Positions 16,876 through 25,283 of a DNA stretch of 64,000 nucleotides are shown piece by piece. Every line of letters begins with the position of its first letter. The first letter of the stretch is position 1. The translations under genes and the position numbers were made by a program. The stretch is from NCBI RefSeq assembly GCF_016651435.1, contig NZ_JAEPRJ010000001.1, positions 2,604,001-2,668,000 on the forward strand, written 5' to 3'. The DNA comes from Catonella massiliensis. Lineage in GTDB: Bacteria; Bacillota; Clostridia; Lachnospirales; Lachnospiraceae. The notes under the pieces are model-generated. The model was not told the DNA's origin. It made no database searches and saw nothing but the letters and a program-made list of their open reading frames with translations.

Positions 16876-18393
16876 TTATTTGGCACGTTTGATTTGTGTG
16901 AAATGGTGCCATCCAAATGGAGACAGTTGTAAATTCTCAATATCCTTCTTTGCTCCTGCTGTAATCTCCTTGTTATGAAGAGGTACCCACGCATTTATTC
17001 CCATAATATATTCCTGAGCCTCTTTGTAAAGTTCTCCTCGTTTACTCTTATCGCCCTCGTATCTGGCGTCATCCAGCAATTTATCCAGCTTCGAATCCTC
17101 TAAGAATGCGTAATTACCTCCCTCACCCTTAGCGGACGAATGAAAACAAGGATACATAAATGTATCCGGATCAGGAGAATCTGCTGTCCAAGCTATCATG
17201 TACAAGTCATGATTTCCTTTTTTAATTAAGTCATTAAATGCTGACCACTCAAGCACGTTGATAGATGCCTCAATACCTACCTCTGCAAGCTGTTCTTTCA
17301 TTGCTGTGGCCATGTCTACACGGTCTTTATTTTCATTTGTAGAAATGGTGAGCTTAAGGTTTGACTGACCTGCTTCTTTTAATAAAGCTTTCGCCTTTTC
17401 AACATCCCTTCCTTTAAGCTTTAGCTGATCAGAGATTGAGAACTCAAGAGTTGGAGGCAATATACCTGTAGCCGTCTTACCAAGATTATGGAATACTGCT
17501 TTCACAATGGAATCAGTATCAAGTGCGTAAGAGATGGCCTCTCTAACTTTTGGATCTGTAAATGGAGCCTTTGAACAGTTAAATCCAAGATAAGTAAGAC
17601 CGTAGTCAAGTGACTTAACAAGCTGTAAATCAGGATTTCCTGATACCTTATCAAGATCGTTTGCTACTATATCAAGTGCAATATCAACTCCACCGGACTC
17701 AAGCTCGATAACACGGTTACTTGGCTCTGGGATTATTCTAAACTTCAATGTCTGAAAATCAGTTTTTTCTCCGTGATAATCCTCAAAACGCTCTAATACC
17801 ATATTGTCTGCCTTTGACCAGCTTACAAATTTAAGTGCATTTGTGCCTATAGGATTACGAGCGTAATTGTCACCTGCTTCAGTTACTGCCTTTTCATTGA
17901 CGATTGAGCCACCAGTATGGCAAAGTGCTGCAATTATACCTGCAAAAGGTTTAGTCTGCTTGAACTCTACTGTATAATCGTCTGTTGCCTTAATAGTAGA
18001 AGGATCAATGGAAGCAAAAAGATGCTTAACATTAGGAGCTTCAGCAGCTCTCTTTAAGCTGAAAACCACATCTGATGCCTTCATTTCTTCTCCATTGTGA
18101 AACTTAATGCCTTTTTTAAGCTTAAATATGTAGGTTAAATCATCAGGATGCTCGTAACTTTCAGCAAGACATGGTGAAATCTCACCTGTTTTGTCGTCAA
18201 TCTTTACAAGTCCTTCGTAAATCTGAGCCATAGCATTACTTGACTGGTTGTCATTAGTTAGTACCGGATCAAGAGAAATTGAATCACCCGAAAGTGCGAT
18301 TGTAAGAGTATCTCCGCCCCCGCTTGCACCTTTACAACCAACTAAAAGACATACGATTAACAACAGCGCCAAACTTCTTAAATTCTTTCTCAT
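16876..18393 (-). CDS. oppA: Peptide-binding lipoprotein OppA/DppA (SBP_bac_5 family)
   Basis: I place the start at 18393 (MRKNLRSLALLL), 505 residues, because AGAAGGAGAGGG sits just before it and because the lipoprotein signal then begins properly; the frame extends 21 codons upstream without a good site. The lipobox LLVGC anchors the protein to the outer membrane face. The extracellular solute-binding domain shows the family features DSISLDPVLTND, YEGLVKID, LKKGIKFHNGEEM, ASDVVFSLKRA and a C-terminal WVPLHNKEI. It captures peptides and delivers them to OppBC. First gene of the operon, with a candidate promoter 190 bp upstream. Nickel or other SBP_bac_5 ligands cannot be excluded. Confidence 0.9.
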   Translation of the reverse strand: MRKNLRSLALLLIVCLLVGCKGASGGGDTLTIALSGDSISLDPVLTNDNQSSNAMAQIYEGLVKIDDKTGEISPCLAESYEHPDDLTYIFKLKKGIKFHNGEEMKASDVVFSLKRAAEAPNVKHLFASIDPSTIKATDDYTVEFKQTKPFAGIIAALCHTGGSIVNEKAVTEAGDNYARNPIGTNALKFVSWSKADNMVLERFEDYHGEKTDFQTLKFRIIPEPSNRVIELESGGVDIALDIVANDLDKVSGNPDLQLVKSLDYGLTYLGFNCSKAPFTDPKVREAISYALDTDSIVKAVFHNLGKTATGILPPTLEFSISDQLKLKGRDVEKAKALLKEAGQSNLKLTISTNENKDRVDMATAMKEQLAEVGIEASINVLEWSAFNDLIKKGNHDLYMIAWTADSPDPDTFMYPCFHSSAKGEGGNYAFLEDSKLDKLLDDARYEGDKSKRGELYKEAQEYIMGINAWVPLHNKEITAGAKKDIENLQLSPFGWHHFTQIKRAK

Positions 18394-18585
18394 AAAGTTC
18401 CCTCTCCTTCTTAATCTTAATTTGTTTTTGATTTGGATGCCTGATATATGCGACACCCACTGATGCTAATTATTGTGTTAAGTCACTCCCTATCCTCTTT
18501 TTTCCTTATCCCCCCTATTACATTCATTAGAATTAAAATTTCATTTTCTTTTTTGTGTTTTTTATGCTCTCTTCTTTTCTTCTTC

Positions 18586-18614
18586 AATGTAACACCTTTT
18601 TATATCTAAGTCAA
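18586..18614 (-). promoter_or_regulatory. Candidate sigma-A promoter of the opp operon
   Basis: Minus strand: TTGACT (18614-18609), a 17-base spacer, then TACATT (18591-18586). Five of six and four of six consensus bases. The start would be about 185 bp upstream of oppA, leaving a long leader. Confidence 0.45.
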
Positions 18615-18823
18615 TCCTTATTTGTAATATTTGTACAATTAATTTCTATTATTTTTTATTATTTTGCTATTTATGATATCAAATATCTTATACGATTAAT
18701 TTTAATCATCATTTTGCCACTTTAAACTGTTAAATTTCTTATTTATATGTTATTATTTTATATCGCTACAGTTGCTGATTAAGAAAATTATCTTTATGCT
18801 TTCAATATGCTTTATTTAAAAAT

Positions 18824-18857
18824 AAAAAGACCCTCCGATTTACGGAAGATCTTTTCT
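18824..18857 (-). terminator. Terminator after the 18.9-19.7 kb gene
   Basis: Same 11-pair hairpin and U-tract as at 12651, identical over about 34 bases. It starts about 30 bp after the stop codon of the 276-residue secreted protein, so here its role as terminator is clear. Confidence 0.75.
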
Positions 18858-18888
18858 ACGGCTAATTCTCTACACAACCTCTAACTCA

Positions 18889-19719
18889 TCAATCATATAC
18901 TGTTATTAGCTTCTTAGCTTTCAAGTTATAGGTATATTTATCATACCCACTCTTATTCTTGGCGCTTGATACCCCTATGTAGAGTTCCTTATCTGTGCCC
19001 CCAAGCAGGACATAGCCCTTGCCTGAAATTATCTTATAGGATTTCTTGGTCTTGATATCAAGCTTATATATCACACCCTTGTTACTCACATTTTTAGAGT
19101 AATACAGCTGTTTACCGTTTGTAACAACCTTCTCTGAGGTAACCTTCTTTACAAGGCTCACTTTCTTTCCTGTCGACTTAGAAGTCTGTACTATGTCCCT
19201 AACCTTCACTTTTTCAGAATTACCTTGTTTTTTAGCAGTTAGCTCATAGGTTATATCGCCAATGGTAACTTTGGCTGCAGAATGCATCTTTTCAGTCTTT
19301 TTCCCTGATTTCTCTACCAGATTTATCTTATTTCCAAAGAAGTCCTCACCCTGGCCAGTCTTCTTTGAAATATAGTACCAGTTATATGTTACGGTATGCC
19401 CTTCACCTTTAATATCATCATAATATTCATATATATGGATTGTTACCTTGTCCCCATCTACACTATCCACATCGACAATTGCTCCGTTTTTATTGCTGTT
19501 CTTTAAAAAATACTTCTCTGACAGAGCGCGTATCTCATCAGCAGTATATCCTTTGGCAGCAATAACACGATTAAGCCCTGAATCTGCGGTCCACCTAGTG
19601 CTTACCACCTTATTAGTACTTAAAGCTTCCCCAGCCACTGCCTTTTCTTTATTTACTGCAGTAACACCTGATATAACAAGCGAACCAATCAACAATAATG
19701 ATAAATTTTTAATTCTCAT
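18889..19719 (-). CDS. Secreted protein of unknown function (276 aa)
   Basis: Signal peptide MRIKNLSLLLIGSLVISGV followed by a likely cleavage site near AVAGEA. The middle holds a lysine- and glycine-rich region with YYDDIKGEGHTVTYNWYY. The C-terminal 80 residues repeat short strands such as QLYYSKNVSNKGVIYKLD and KELYIGVSSA, which resemble blades of a beta-propeller or DUF5050-type surface protein. A good site GGGAGGTTCAAG precedes the ATG. It is a single-gene unit with its own terminator. It is the first of three consecutive secreted proteins. I do not recognise a specific family. Confidence 0.75.
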   Translation of the reverse strand: MRIKNLSLLLIGSLVISGVTAVNKEKAVAGEALSTNKVVSTRWTADSGLNRVIAAKGYTADEIRALSEKYFLKNSNKNGAIVDVDSVDGDKVTIHIYEYYDDIKGEGHTVTYNWYYISKKTGQGEDFFGNKINLVEKSGKKTEKMHSAAKVTIGDITYELTAKKQGNSEKVKVRDIVQTSKSTGKKVSLVKKVTSEKVVTNGKQLYYSKNVSNKGVIYKLDIKTKKSYKIISGKGYVLLGGTDKELYIGVSSAKNKSGYDKYTYNLKAKKLITVYD

Positions 19720-19878
19720 CTTGAACCTCCCTTTAGTGCTGCATTTCGCATATATTACATAGTCTCTCGAGCATTTGCTTTCTCAGTGTATCCCTCACTT
19801 AGGTGCCTGATGAAAGAAATATACCATGTGATTTAGTTGTAATGGTGTCACGATATTTACAATTTTTTTACAAAATTA

Positions 19879-19919
19879 TAAAAAACCGCAAATAAACTAT
19901 TACAGTCTACTTGCGGTCT
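19879..19919 (-). terminator. Terminator after the 19.9-21.0 kb gene
   Basis: Minus strand: ACCGCAAGTA pairs with TATTTGCGGT (one G-U), followed by TTTTTT. It is about 20 bp after the stop codon of the fibronectin-domain protein. Confidence 0.75.
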
Positions 19920-19939
19920 ATGTATTATATCAGAAAGAC

Positions 19940-20992
19940 TTATCTCTTAATAGTAACCTCTTTTTCATTACTCCAGTCTGAGTACGCCTTAATCTTGTTC
20001 TTCTCTTTATAGGCTCTTACACGGCAATAATAGGTATATGTTCTCCAAGAATTGCTTATGTTAAGCCCCTTAAATGTAAATGATGTCTTCTTCGCACCTT
20101 TGACGAGCTTTGTAGTCACATCACTGCTAAAGTCACCTGTTGTAGATATCTGAACTTCATAGCCCTTAACTGACTTTACCTTCTTCCAGGTTGCTTTTAA
20201 TTTACCTGACTTGATATTCCTTACTGAAGCAAGCTTTACCTTGGAAGGTCCACTTACAAAAGAAGTAGTAAACTGATAGTTCCCTGTTTTATTTCCTGAA
20301 CACATTAAGGAATAGCTTCCCTTTGGTATCTGGAAGGTTAATGTCTTGGTTCCCTTGATTATGTCTGAAACCTTGTAATTAAAGCTTCCCTCATCATTTA
20401 AGAGGCTTAGCTCCATGCCTTCCATCTTAGCAGTCAGCTTAAGATTAAGAGCTCCTGTTTTATTTACTGAAAAGCCATAGTAATCAACATTATCATTAAG
20501 TGCCAGCTGTCCCTTTACAGTCTGTCCTACAGCTACCTGAAACTTGCTTGAAAGGTCATTATTGCGGTCATCCTGAGTCTCATTAAATGATTCTTCTGAA
20601 GGAGTAAATACCCACTTGAAGTTAGCCGCTGTCTTGTCCCAGTTTGATGTAACCTTGATATAATAATCTCCACCAATCAGATTCATATCGTAGGTGTAGG
20701 TATTAGTAGCATTTCCGTATAAGCTTTGTACCTCTTTTTCAGAAGCATCATAGATATAGAAGTTAACATACTCCCCGGTCACTGAGGTAATCTGTGTAAG
20801 CTTACCTGAAGAAGGTAGTGTAAGCTTATAGGTTACCTCTTTAGAACCATTGTGCTCGTAAATCGTATCAAACTGCGCTATGGTTAGGTTAGTCCATGCC
20901 TTTGCTTCGTAAGGCTTCAGCACACCAAAAACCGTTACAAAGACTAACATCATAGCTAGCATCAACGCACTTTTTCTCTTAAAATTACTCAT
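19940..20992 (-). CDS. Secreted protein with pre-peptidase-like domains and a C-terminal fibronectin type III domain
   Basis: 350 residues. Signal peptide MSNFKRKSALMLAMMLVF with cleavage likely at YEAKA/W. Two beta-sandwich regions follow (about residues 35-130 and 140-245). Each ends in a GDYYIKV or KGSYSLMC strand typical of the bacterial pre-peptidase C-terminal fold. Residues of about 250-350 form a fibronectin III-like domain: LKATWKKVKSVKGYEVQIST and YYCRVRAYKEKN. Proteins of this plan are exported binding or enzyme-accessory proteins in Lachnospiraceae. No catalytic residues are visible. It has its own terminator and a candidate promoter. Confidence 0.75.
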   Translation of the reverse strand: MSNFKRKSALMLAMMLVFVTVFGVLKPYEAKAWTNLTIAQFDTIYEHNGSKEVTYKLTLPSSGKLTQITSVTGEYVNFYIYDASEKEVQSLYGNATNTYTYDMNLIGGDYYIKVTSNWDKTAANFKWVFTPSEESFNETQDDRNNDLSSKFQVAVGQTVKGQLALNDNVDYYGFSVNKTGALNLKLTAKMEGMELSLLNDEGSFNYKVSDIIKGTKTLTFQIPKGSYSLMCSGNKTGNYQFTTSFVSGPSKVKLASVRNIKSGKLKATWKKVKSVKGYEVQISTTGDFSSDVTTKLVKGAKKTSFTFKGLNISNSWRTYTYYCRVRAYKEKNKIKAYSDWSNEKEVTIKR

Positions 20993-21107
20993 GCTCTTCT
21001 TACCTCTCCTTATATTGTTTTATTCGTTCATTCAAAGCTTATGACAATATCATAAGGTTCATTGCACCGACACACATCGACAGCTTTGAATGCCAGTTAA
21101 CAATACT

Positions 21108-21136
21108 ATGATACCCCTATAATCATCCTTTTTCAA
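21108..21136 (-). promoter_or_regulatory. Candidate promoter of the fibronectin-domain protein
   Basis: Minus strand: TTGAAA (21136-21131), a 17-base spacer, then TATCAT (21113-21108). Five of six matches at each box. The start would lie about 110 bp before the ATG at 20992. Confidence 0.45.
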
Positions 21137-21218
21137 GCTATATTTAACAATTGTTTTTAGTCTTAATCCACATATTCTATGTTGTTATCCTATCTAAGTA
21201 CCACCATTATAACTTGTA

Positions 21219-22175
21219 CTATCCAACTAATATGAACTCCTTTAACAGCTTTTTATTCTTACCACCTAAATCTAGCATGTATATTTTAGAAACTGCTTCA
21301 CCATTTATTTGCACAAGGGCTTTACTTCCGCATAATCTTACCTGAACAATTCCGAGATAATTGTCATCTACTTTTTTGACCTTTAATATTGTTTTGTATT
21401 CCCATTTCCCATCTTTATAGGTGCCTGCTCTTAGCTCCTTATTACTAAATACAAGTTTTGTTTTAGTAGAAGCATCATATAACTGTGAAAGTACGACATT
21501 TTTCTCTTCTTTTCCTGTCTTAAAGTCAAACCATTTGGTATCTAGCTTCTCTTCTACATACTTTGCTCTGGAGTAGTACATATTTTCTCCTGATAGTCCA
21601 AGAGTGTAATACTCTCCCTTTTTAACCGGTTTTTTATGTCCTCCTTCCATATCCATTTTATAAATGCCTAGAGTTTTACTGTCACCATACTTCTGCACTT
21701 TTTCAGCTATATAGTATATTGAATTACCTGATACCACTGGAGAACGCCCAATTGCAAGTTCCTCAACTTTCCCATCTTTTGTGACTTTGTATATGGAGCG
21801 CCATACAGGGTTGGAGCCATTGGTTCTCACTCCCAGAAAATAATTTTTATAGAGTTTAAGACTATCAAATCCATAATAGCCGTATTTTTTGCCTTTTAGT
21901 ACTCCCGTTTCTTTCCCGGTTGTAATATTTCTCTTTATTGTGTTGTGCTTTGACTTCTTAAAGCTTCCAGAGTTGATACTATAATATATATTCTTCCCAT
22001 CAGAGGACGCACCAAATAAATGCTCTCCATACCCTTGGCTTTCAATAACTTTTGAGCCGTCTATAGCTTGCTCAGTCTTTACATCCGCCTTTACCTTATC
22101 GGGAGAAAGAAAAAGCCCTGAAAGTATCGTAATTCCAGCTAAACATAATGCGATTATCTGCTTACTAATCCTCAT
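21219..22175 (-). CDS. Secreted DUF5050-like beta-propeller protein
   Basis: I start at 22175 (MRISKQIIALCLAG, 318 residues) because CGGAGGAAATGTAT directly precedes it; the frame continues 15 codons upstream without a site. Signal peptide ending near DKVKA. The mature protein repeats strands of the type NIYYSINS, NSIYYIAEKV and NMYYSRAKYV joined to GIYKMDMEG-like segments. This is the propeller pattern of DUF5050 proteins, often found on clostridial surfaces. Function unknown. It is similar in style to the 276-residue protein at 18.9 kb, so the two may be distant paralogues. Confidence 0.7.
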   Translation of the reverse strand: MRISKQIIALCLAGITILSGLFLSPDKVKADVKTEQAIDGSKVIESQGYGEHLFGASSDGKNIYYSINSGSFKKSKHNTIKRNITTGKETGVLKGKKYGYYGFDSLKLYKNYFLGVRTNGSNPVWRSIYKVTKDGKVEELAIGRSPVVSGNSIYYIAEKVQKYGDSKTLGIYKMDMEGGHKKPVKKGEYYTLGLSGENMYYSRAKYVEEKLDTKWFDFKTGKEEKNVVLSQLYDASTKTKLVFSNKELRAGTYKDGKWEYKTILKVKKVDDNYLGIVQVRLCGSKALVQINGEAVSKIYMLDLGGKNKKLLKEFILVG

Positions 22176-22272
22176 ATACATTTCCTCCGTTTTTAGTTGA
22201 TAGTACTTTAGTTGATACATTATTACGATATTTGCATAGAATTATAGTTCTTGTGTGTCGTCATGTCAACCT

Positions 22273-22317
22273 AAAAAAAGCCCTCCAAGTAAATCCCTGG
22301 AGGACTAAAATTTACTT
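22273..22317 (-). repeat. Displaced tuf terminator copy (left half, interrupted by IS4 element)
   Basis: On the minus strand this is a hairpin (CCTCCA/TGGAGG type stem with a T7 tail), clearly related to the terminator after tuf at 43658-43692. Joined to 23906-23932 across the IS, it also reproduces the spacer between tuf and its terminator: AATTTACTTAATTGATAA, then CAATCAG. No tuf codons remain here. Confidence 0.7.
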
Positions 22318-23905
22318 ACTAAGACTTCCCACACCAATACGGTGTGTTGAACCTTGAAAATTCAATATTTCAGCCAATAAAGAATGGCATAAACCTACCC
22401 AGTTTGGTATAATGGAATTGACAAGAAACCATTGTACAAAGGAGATTTATGCCATGTCCAGTATAACACAAAATCATTTCGATGAGAATAACTTAATTGA
22501 CTGTGTTCGAAGATTTTTTTCCAGACATCATGTTGGCAGGCTTATTGCCAGATGTAATGGGATGAAAGAAAAAGGTGTTTCACCTGTTTCTTTGCTTCGT
22601 TACAAACTCAGCAACATTTTCGTTGGAAGAAGTATGTATATGCAACAACGTACCGGTTCTTTTAAGGAAGATTTTTCAAAGAACACTTTTTATCGTTTCC
22701 TTAATTCGGTAAAAACAAACTGGCTTCGTTTTACTTCTCTTCTTGCTGCTGACATCGTAAATAATGATCTCAAAAACCTAACAGATGATAAAAGGAAAAA
22801 TGTTTTCATCATTGATGACAGTCTTTTCAATCGCACCAGCTGCAAGAAAACTGAGCTGGGGTCAAAGGTTTTCGATCACACGGATATGCATTTCAAAAAA
22901 GGATTTCGTATGCTTACCTTAAGCTGGAGCGATGGAAATACACTTATCCCGGTGAACAGCTGCCTGTTAGCATCTGCAAAAGATACAAATATCATCGGTC
23001 CTGTAAAACACTTTGATAACAGAACCCTTGCAGGTAAAAGGCGTAAACTTGCTCAGACAAAAGCTCCTGAAGCAATGATGACACTGTTGGATACTGCTCT
23101 CAGTGCAGGGCTGAAAGCTGATTATGTCCTTTTTGATTCCTGGTTTTCAAACCCCGCTCAAATCACAGCTATCCATTCAAACGGTATGGACGTAATTGCT
23201 ATGATTAAGAAAAGCAGTCGAATCAAGTATTCACACTGTGGTGAGCAACTGAATATCAAAGAGATCTATTCCCGGAACAAAAAGCGCCGTGGCAAATCAA
23301 AGTATCTGCTTTCTGTCTGTGTTATGGTAGGAAAGGAGAATCCAATTCCGGCAAAGATTGTTTGTGTAAGGAACAAAGCTAATCGCAAGGACTGGCTTGC
23401 TTTTATCTGCACAGATACTACCCTTTCCGAAGAAGAGATTATCCGTATTTATGGAAAACGCTGGCAAATTGAGGTTTTTTTCAAAACCTGCAAATCTATG
23501 CTGAATCTTATTGGAGAATGCCATAGCTTATCCTATGATGCACTAACAGCCCACGTAGCAATTGTGCTTACCAGATATATGTTAATTGCAATGGAGCAAC
23601 GTCAAAATGAAGATCAGAGAACCCTTGGTGAGTTGTTCTTCTTCCTTGTCGATGAAATGGCAGACATTACTTTCAGCAGATCACTTGGCATCCTGATGGA
23701 TGCCTTGATGGCAAGCCTTCAGGTAATCTTAAAGCTCAGTGATGAGCAATTGACTGCTTTTACTGCTGATTTTGAAGCAAGACTACCTGAATATCTGCGT
23801 AATGCGCTCCATCCGGAGGCTGTAGTGGCATAAATCGTTATTTTAGTAGCTGAAGTATTGAATTTTCAAGGTACGGATCCCATTTTAGGTATGGGAAGTC
23901 TTAGT
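22318..23905 (+). mobile_element. IS4-family insertion sequence, complete
   Basis: Ends are inverted repeats in two blocks: ACTAAGACTTCCCA at the outer ends (22318 onward and the complement ending 23905), and ACCTTGAAAATTCAATA with TTCAGC slightly inside. A 5-bp target duplication TACTT flanks it (22313-22317 and 23906-23910). About 1588 bp with one transposase gene and no decay, so it is probably active or recently active. Confidence 0.9.
22454..23833 (+). CDS. IS4-family transposase
   Basis: 459 residues from the ATG at 22454; AAAGGAG lies about 9 bases upstream. DDE-type transposase. The first Asp is in FIIDDSLFNR, the second in LFDSWFS, and the Glu lies in YGKRWQIEVFFKTCK, which fits the IS4 signature Y-(2)-R-(3)-E-(6)-K exactly. 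The C-terminal part is helical. It is the only gene of the IS, and it is on the plus strand whereas the genes around it are on the minus strand. Confidence 0.92.
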   Translation: MSSITQNHFDENNLIDCVRRFFSRHHVGRLIARCNGMKEKGVSPVSLLRYKLSNIFVGRSMYMQQRTGSFKEDFSKNTFYRFLNSVKTNWLRFTSLLAADIVNNDLKNLTDDKRKNVFIIDDSLFNRTSCKKTELGSKVFDHTDMHFKKGFRMLTLSWSDGNTLIPVNSCLLASAKDTNIIGPVKHFDNRTLAGKRRKLAQTKAPEAMMTLLDTALSAGLKADYVLFDSWFSNPAQITAIHSNGMDVIAMIKKSSRIKYSHCGEQLNIKEIYSRNKKRRGKSKYLLSVCVMVGKENPIPAKIVCVRNKANRKDWLAFICTDTTLSEEEIIRIYGKRWQIEVFFKTCKSMLNLIGECHSLSYDALTAHVAIVLTRYMLIAMEQRQNEDQRTLGELFFFLVDEMADITFSRSLGILMDALMASLQVILKLSDEQLTAFTADFEARLPEYLRNALHPEAVVA

Positions 23906-23932
23906 TACTTAATTGATAAGCAATCAGCTAAA
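23906..23932 (-). repeat. Displaced tuf downstream spacer (right half)
   Basis: TACTTAATTGATAAGCAATCAG continues the tuf-terminator copy cut by the IS. It differs by one base from the sequence following tuf at 43699-43720. Similarity stops after this, where the tuf stop codon would be. Confidence 0.7.
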
Positions 23933-23957
23933 GAGAAAATATACAAACGTATATTCT

Positions 23958-24119
23958 ACTTCGAAGTAACTTTGAAATTACTTCGAAGCTAAATTTCAAA
24001 GTAGCAAGTCTACATTTATTTGTAGCTTCTTTTTACATCCCCATATATTGTGGCTATAGTAAAATTTACCACAATAAAAGCAAGTCTTACTTAGAAGAAC
24101 TTCGAAGTTACTTCGAAAT
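23958..24119. repeat. Cluster of TTCGAA palindromic repeats
   Basis: ACTTCGAAGTAACTTTGAA with ATTACTTCGAAG at 23958-23988, and ACTTCGAAGTTACTTCGAA at 24099-24117. Four palindromic TTCGAAG cores flank about 110 bp. The right cluster includes the stop codon of the AlbA/RecG-like gene. They could be regulator-binding sites or debris of a small inverted-repeat element. Confidence 0.5.
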
Positions 24120-25019
24120 CATTTCATATGTCTGCTTAGGGTCAGTCAAGGCTCCATTTCTTTTAATAATATTCAAGTCCATCAAGTGCTTCAGTCTAAT
24201 TCCAACAGTTCTGCCTGATCTTTCAACAAGAGCTGCAAGTTCTGATGTAGTCACCAGCTTATGGCTTGCCATATATACCAGTATCTTTCGTTCCATATCA
24301 TCTAAATCATCCCATGCAGCTTCTCCTATACTATCTGCAATTTTTTCTTTCTGCCTGATTGACCTCATTGCAATGTTATTTTTTAGTATAAGTTTTACTG
24401 TTTGTTCAGGTTCAGAATATTCAGGTGGACTCAGATAAAAATCCTTCATATCTGAAAAAATTCTTTTAACTCCCTCATTTAGCTCACGTACCCATCCGAA
24501 CTCGGTAAGAACTCGCGCGATTCTCGGATTTCTAGAATACCTCGTAGTTTGGATATTTTCAACACTTACAATATTAGGAAGCTTACCCGGACTCTGTATC
24601 TCCAATCTATCATCAAACATAGTAATTTTAATATAGCTTCCTGCCATACCATATTCGCGATGCGTAACTGCATTTACAATTCCCTCTAACCAAGAAAACT
24701 CCGGATACTCAGGTACATTCTGAAACCTCCCTGTATTCAAATCCAATGAAGTGAACTCGCGAAGCTGAGTTATAATAAATTCTTTTGTCTTATCAATAAT
24801 GCGTAAAATTGGGTATTCTATGTTCACATCTTTGATGATGTTAATATCTACCCCTACTTGTTCAGCATTCCCATCATATCTAACAAAACGAATTTTCCTA
24901 TCACTTATGCCTAAAACAATTGTTCCTCCTTCAGCATTAGCAAAGGCGGATATCAAATCAGCTATATCGCTAGGCTTTATTTTTGCTGATTTGCGATCAA
25001 AATATTTATTTTTCTCCAC
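24108..25019 (-). CDS. AlbA/RecG-like ATP-binding transcriptional regulator, internally shortened
   Basis: 303 residues from a GTG at 25019. Residues 1-40 (YFDRKSAKIKPSDIADL, then ANAEGGTIVLGI) are the start of an AlbA_2 (Schlafen-AAA-like) domain. The next recognisable stretch, IRFVRYDGNAEQVG and onward, normally lies about 150-200 residues further along, so the domain appears to have lost its middle without a frameshift. A GHKL-like part follows (GIVNAVTHREYG, FDDRLEIQSPGKLP), then a C-terminal winged helix (TTSELAALVERSGRTVGIRL). Its ribosome-binding site GGGAGG is the arm of a displaced tuf-type terminator hairpin just upstream. It may be a decayed gene kept open by chance or a shortened functional regulator. 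Confidence 0.6.
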   Translation of the reverse strand: MEKNKYFDRKSAKIKPSDIADLISAFANAEGGTIVLGISDRKIRFVRYDGNAEQVGVDINIIKDVNIEYPILRIIDKTKEFIITQLREFTSLDLNTGRFQNVPEYPEFSWLEGIVNAVTHREYGMAGSYIKITMFDDRLEIQSPGKLPNIVSVENIQTTRYSRNPRIARVLTEFGWVRELNEGVKRIFSDMKDFYLSPPEYSEPEQTVKLILKNNIAMRSIRQKEKIADSIGEAAWDDLDDMERKILVYMASHKLVTTSELAALVERSGRTVGIRLKHLMDLNIIKRNGALTDPKQTYEMISK

Positions 25020-25020
25020 A

Positions 25021-25136
25021 AAAAGCCTCCCAATGTTATCCCCTGGAGGGCTTCATTATACTTTATTAAAGTAAATCAGTTATGATTACTCAACGATAGT
25101 AGCAACCTTACCTGATCCAACTGTTCTACCACCCTC
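25021..25136 (-). pseudogene. Displaced 3' end of tuf plus terminator (copy at 25.1 kb)
   Basis: 25086-25136 encodes, in frame with a stop, [16 protein letters not shown], against [16 protein letters not shown] at the end of intact tuf. A spacer and a terminator hairpin (25021-25052) follow as after tuf. To the right of 25136 the tuf similarity ends abruptly and unrelated sequence shared with the 35.45 kb copy begins. Confidence 0.85.
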
Positions 25137-25275
25137 ACAGTTCTACGATGTGATAAATTGGGTAGTTGAGGGTTGTTTTAGGTATATTTTGTATCATTTA
25201 TCGCTACTTTCCTGGTAGTAATTTGTTTTAGGGAAATTTTTAGAGCCATGATAGAGCCAGAATGTAGCATATTCT
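25137..25275 (-). repeat. Non-tuf segment shared with 35444-35580
   Basis: Adjacent to the tuf fragment, about 130 bp can be aligned to 35444-35580. Shared blocks include TTCTAC, AGGGT, ATCGCTA, GTAATTTGTTTT and the AGGGCCAG/AGAGCCAG region, with small gaps. No gene is seen in it. It is best explained as the common end of two related integrated elements. Confidence 0.6.
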
Positions 25276-25283
25276 CTTAATGG

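Larger units (their letters stand above)
18457..18888. other. Intergenic region upstream of oppA
   Basis: No gene seen. It contains the candidate opp promoter (18586-18614) and the terminator of the preceding secreted-protein gene (18824-18857). The rest is A/T-rich with long T runs and shows no other structure. Confidence 0.7.
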
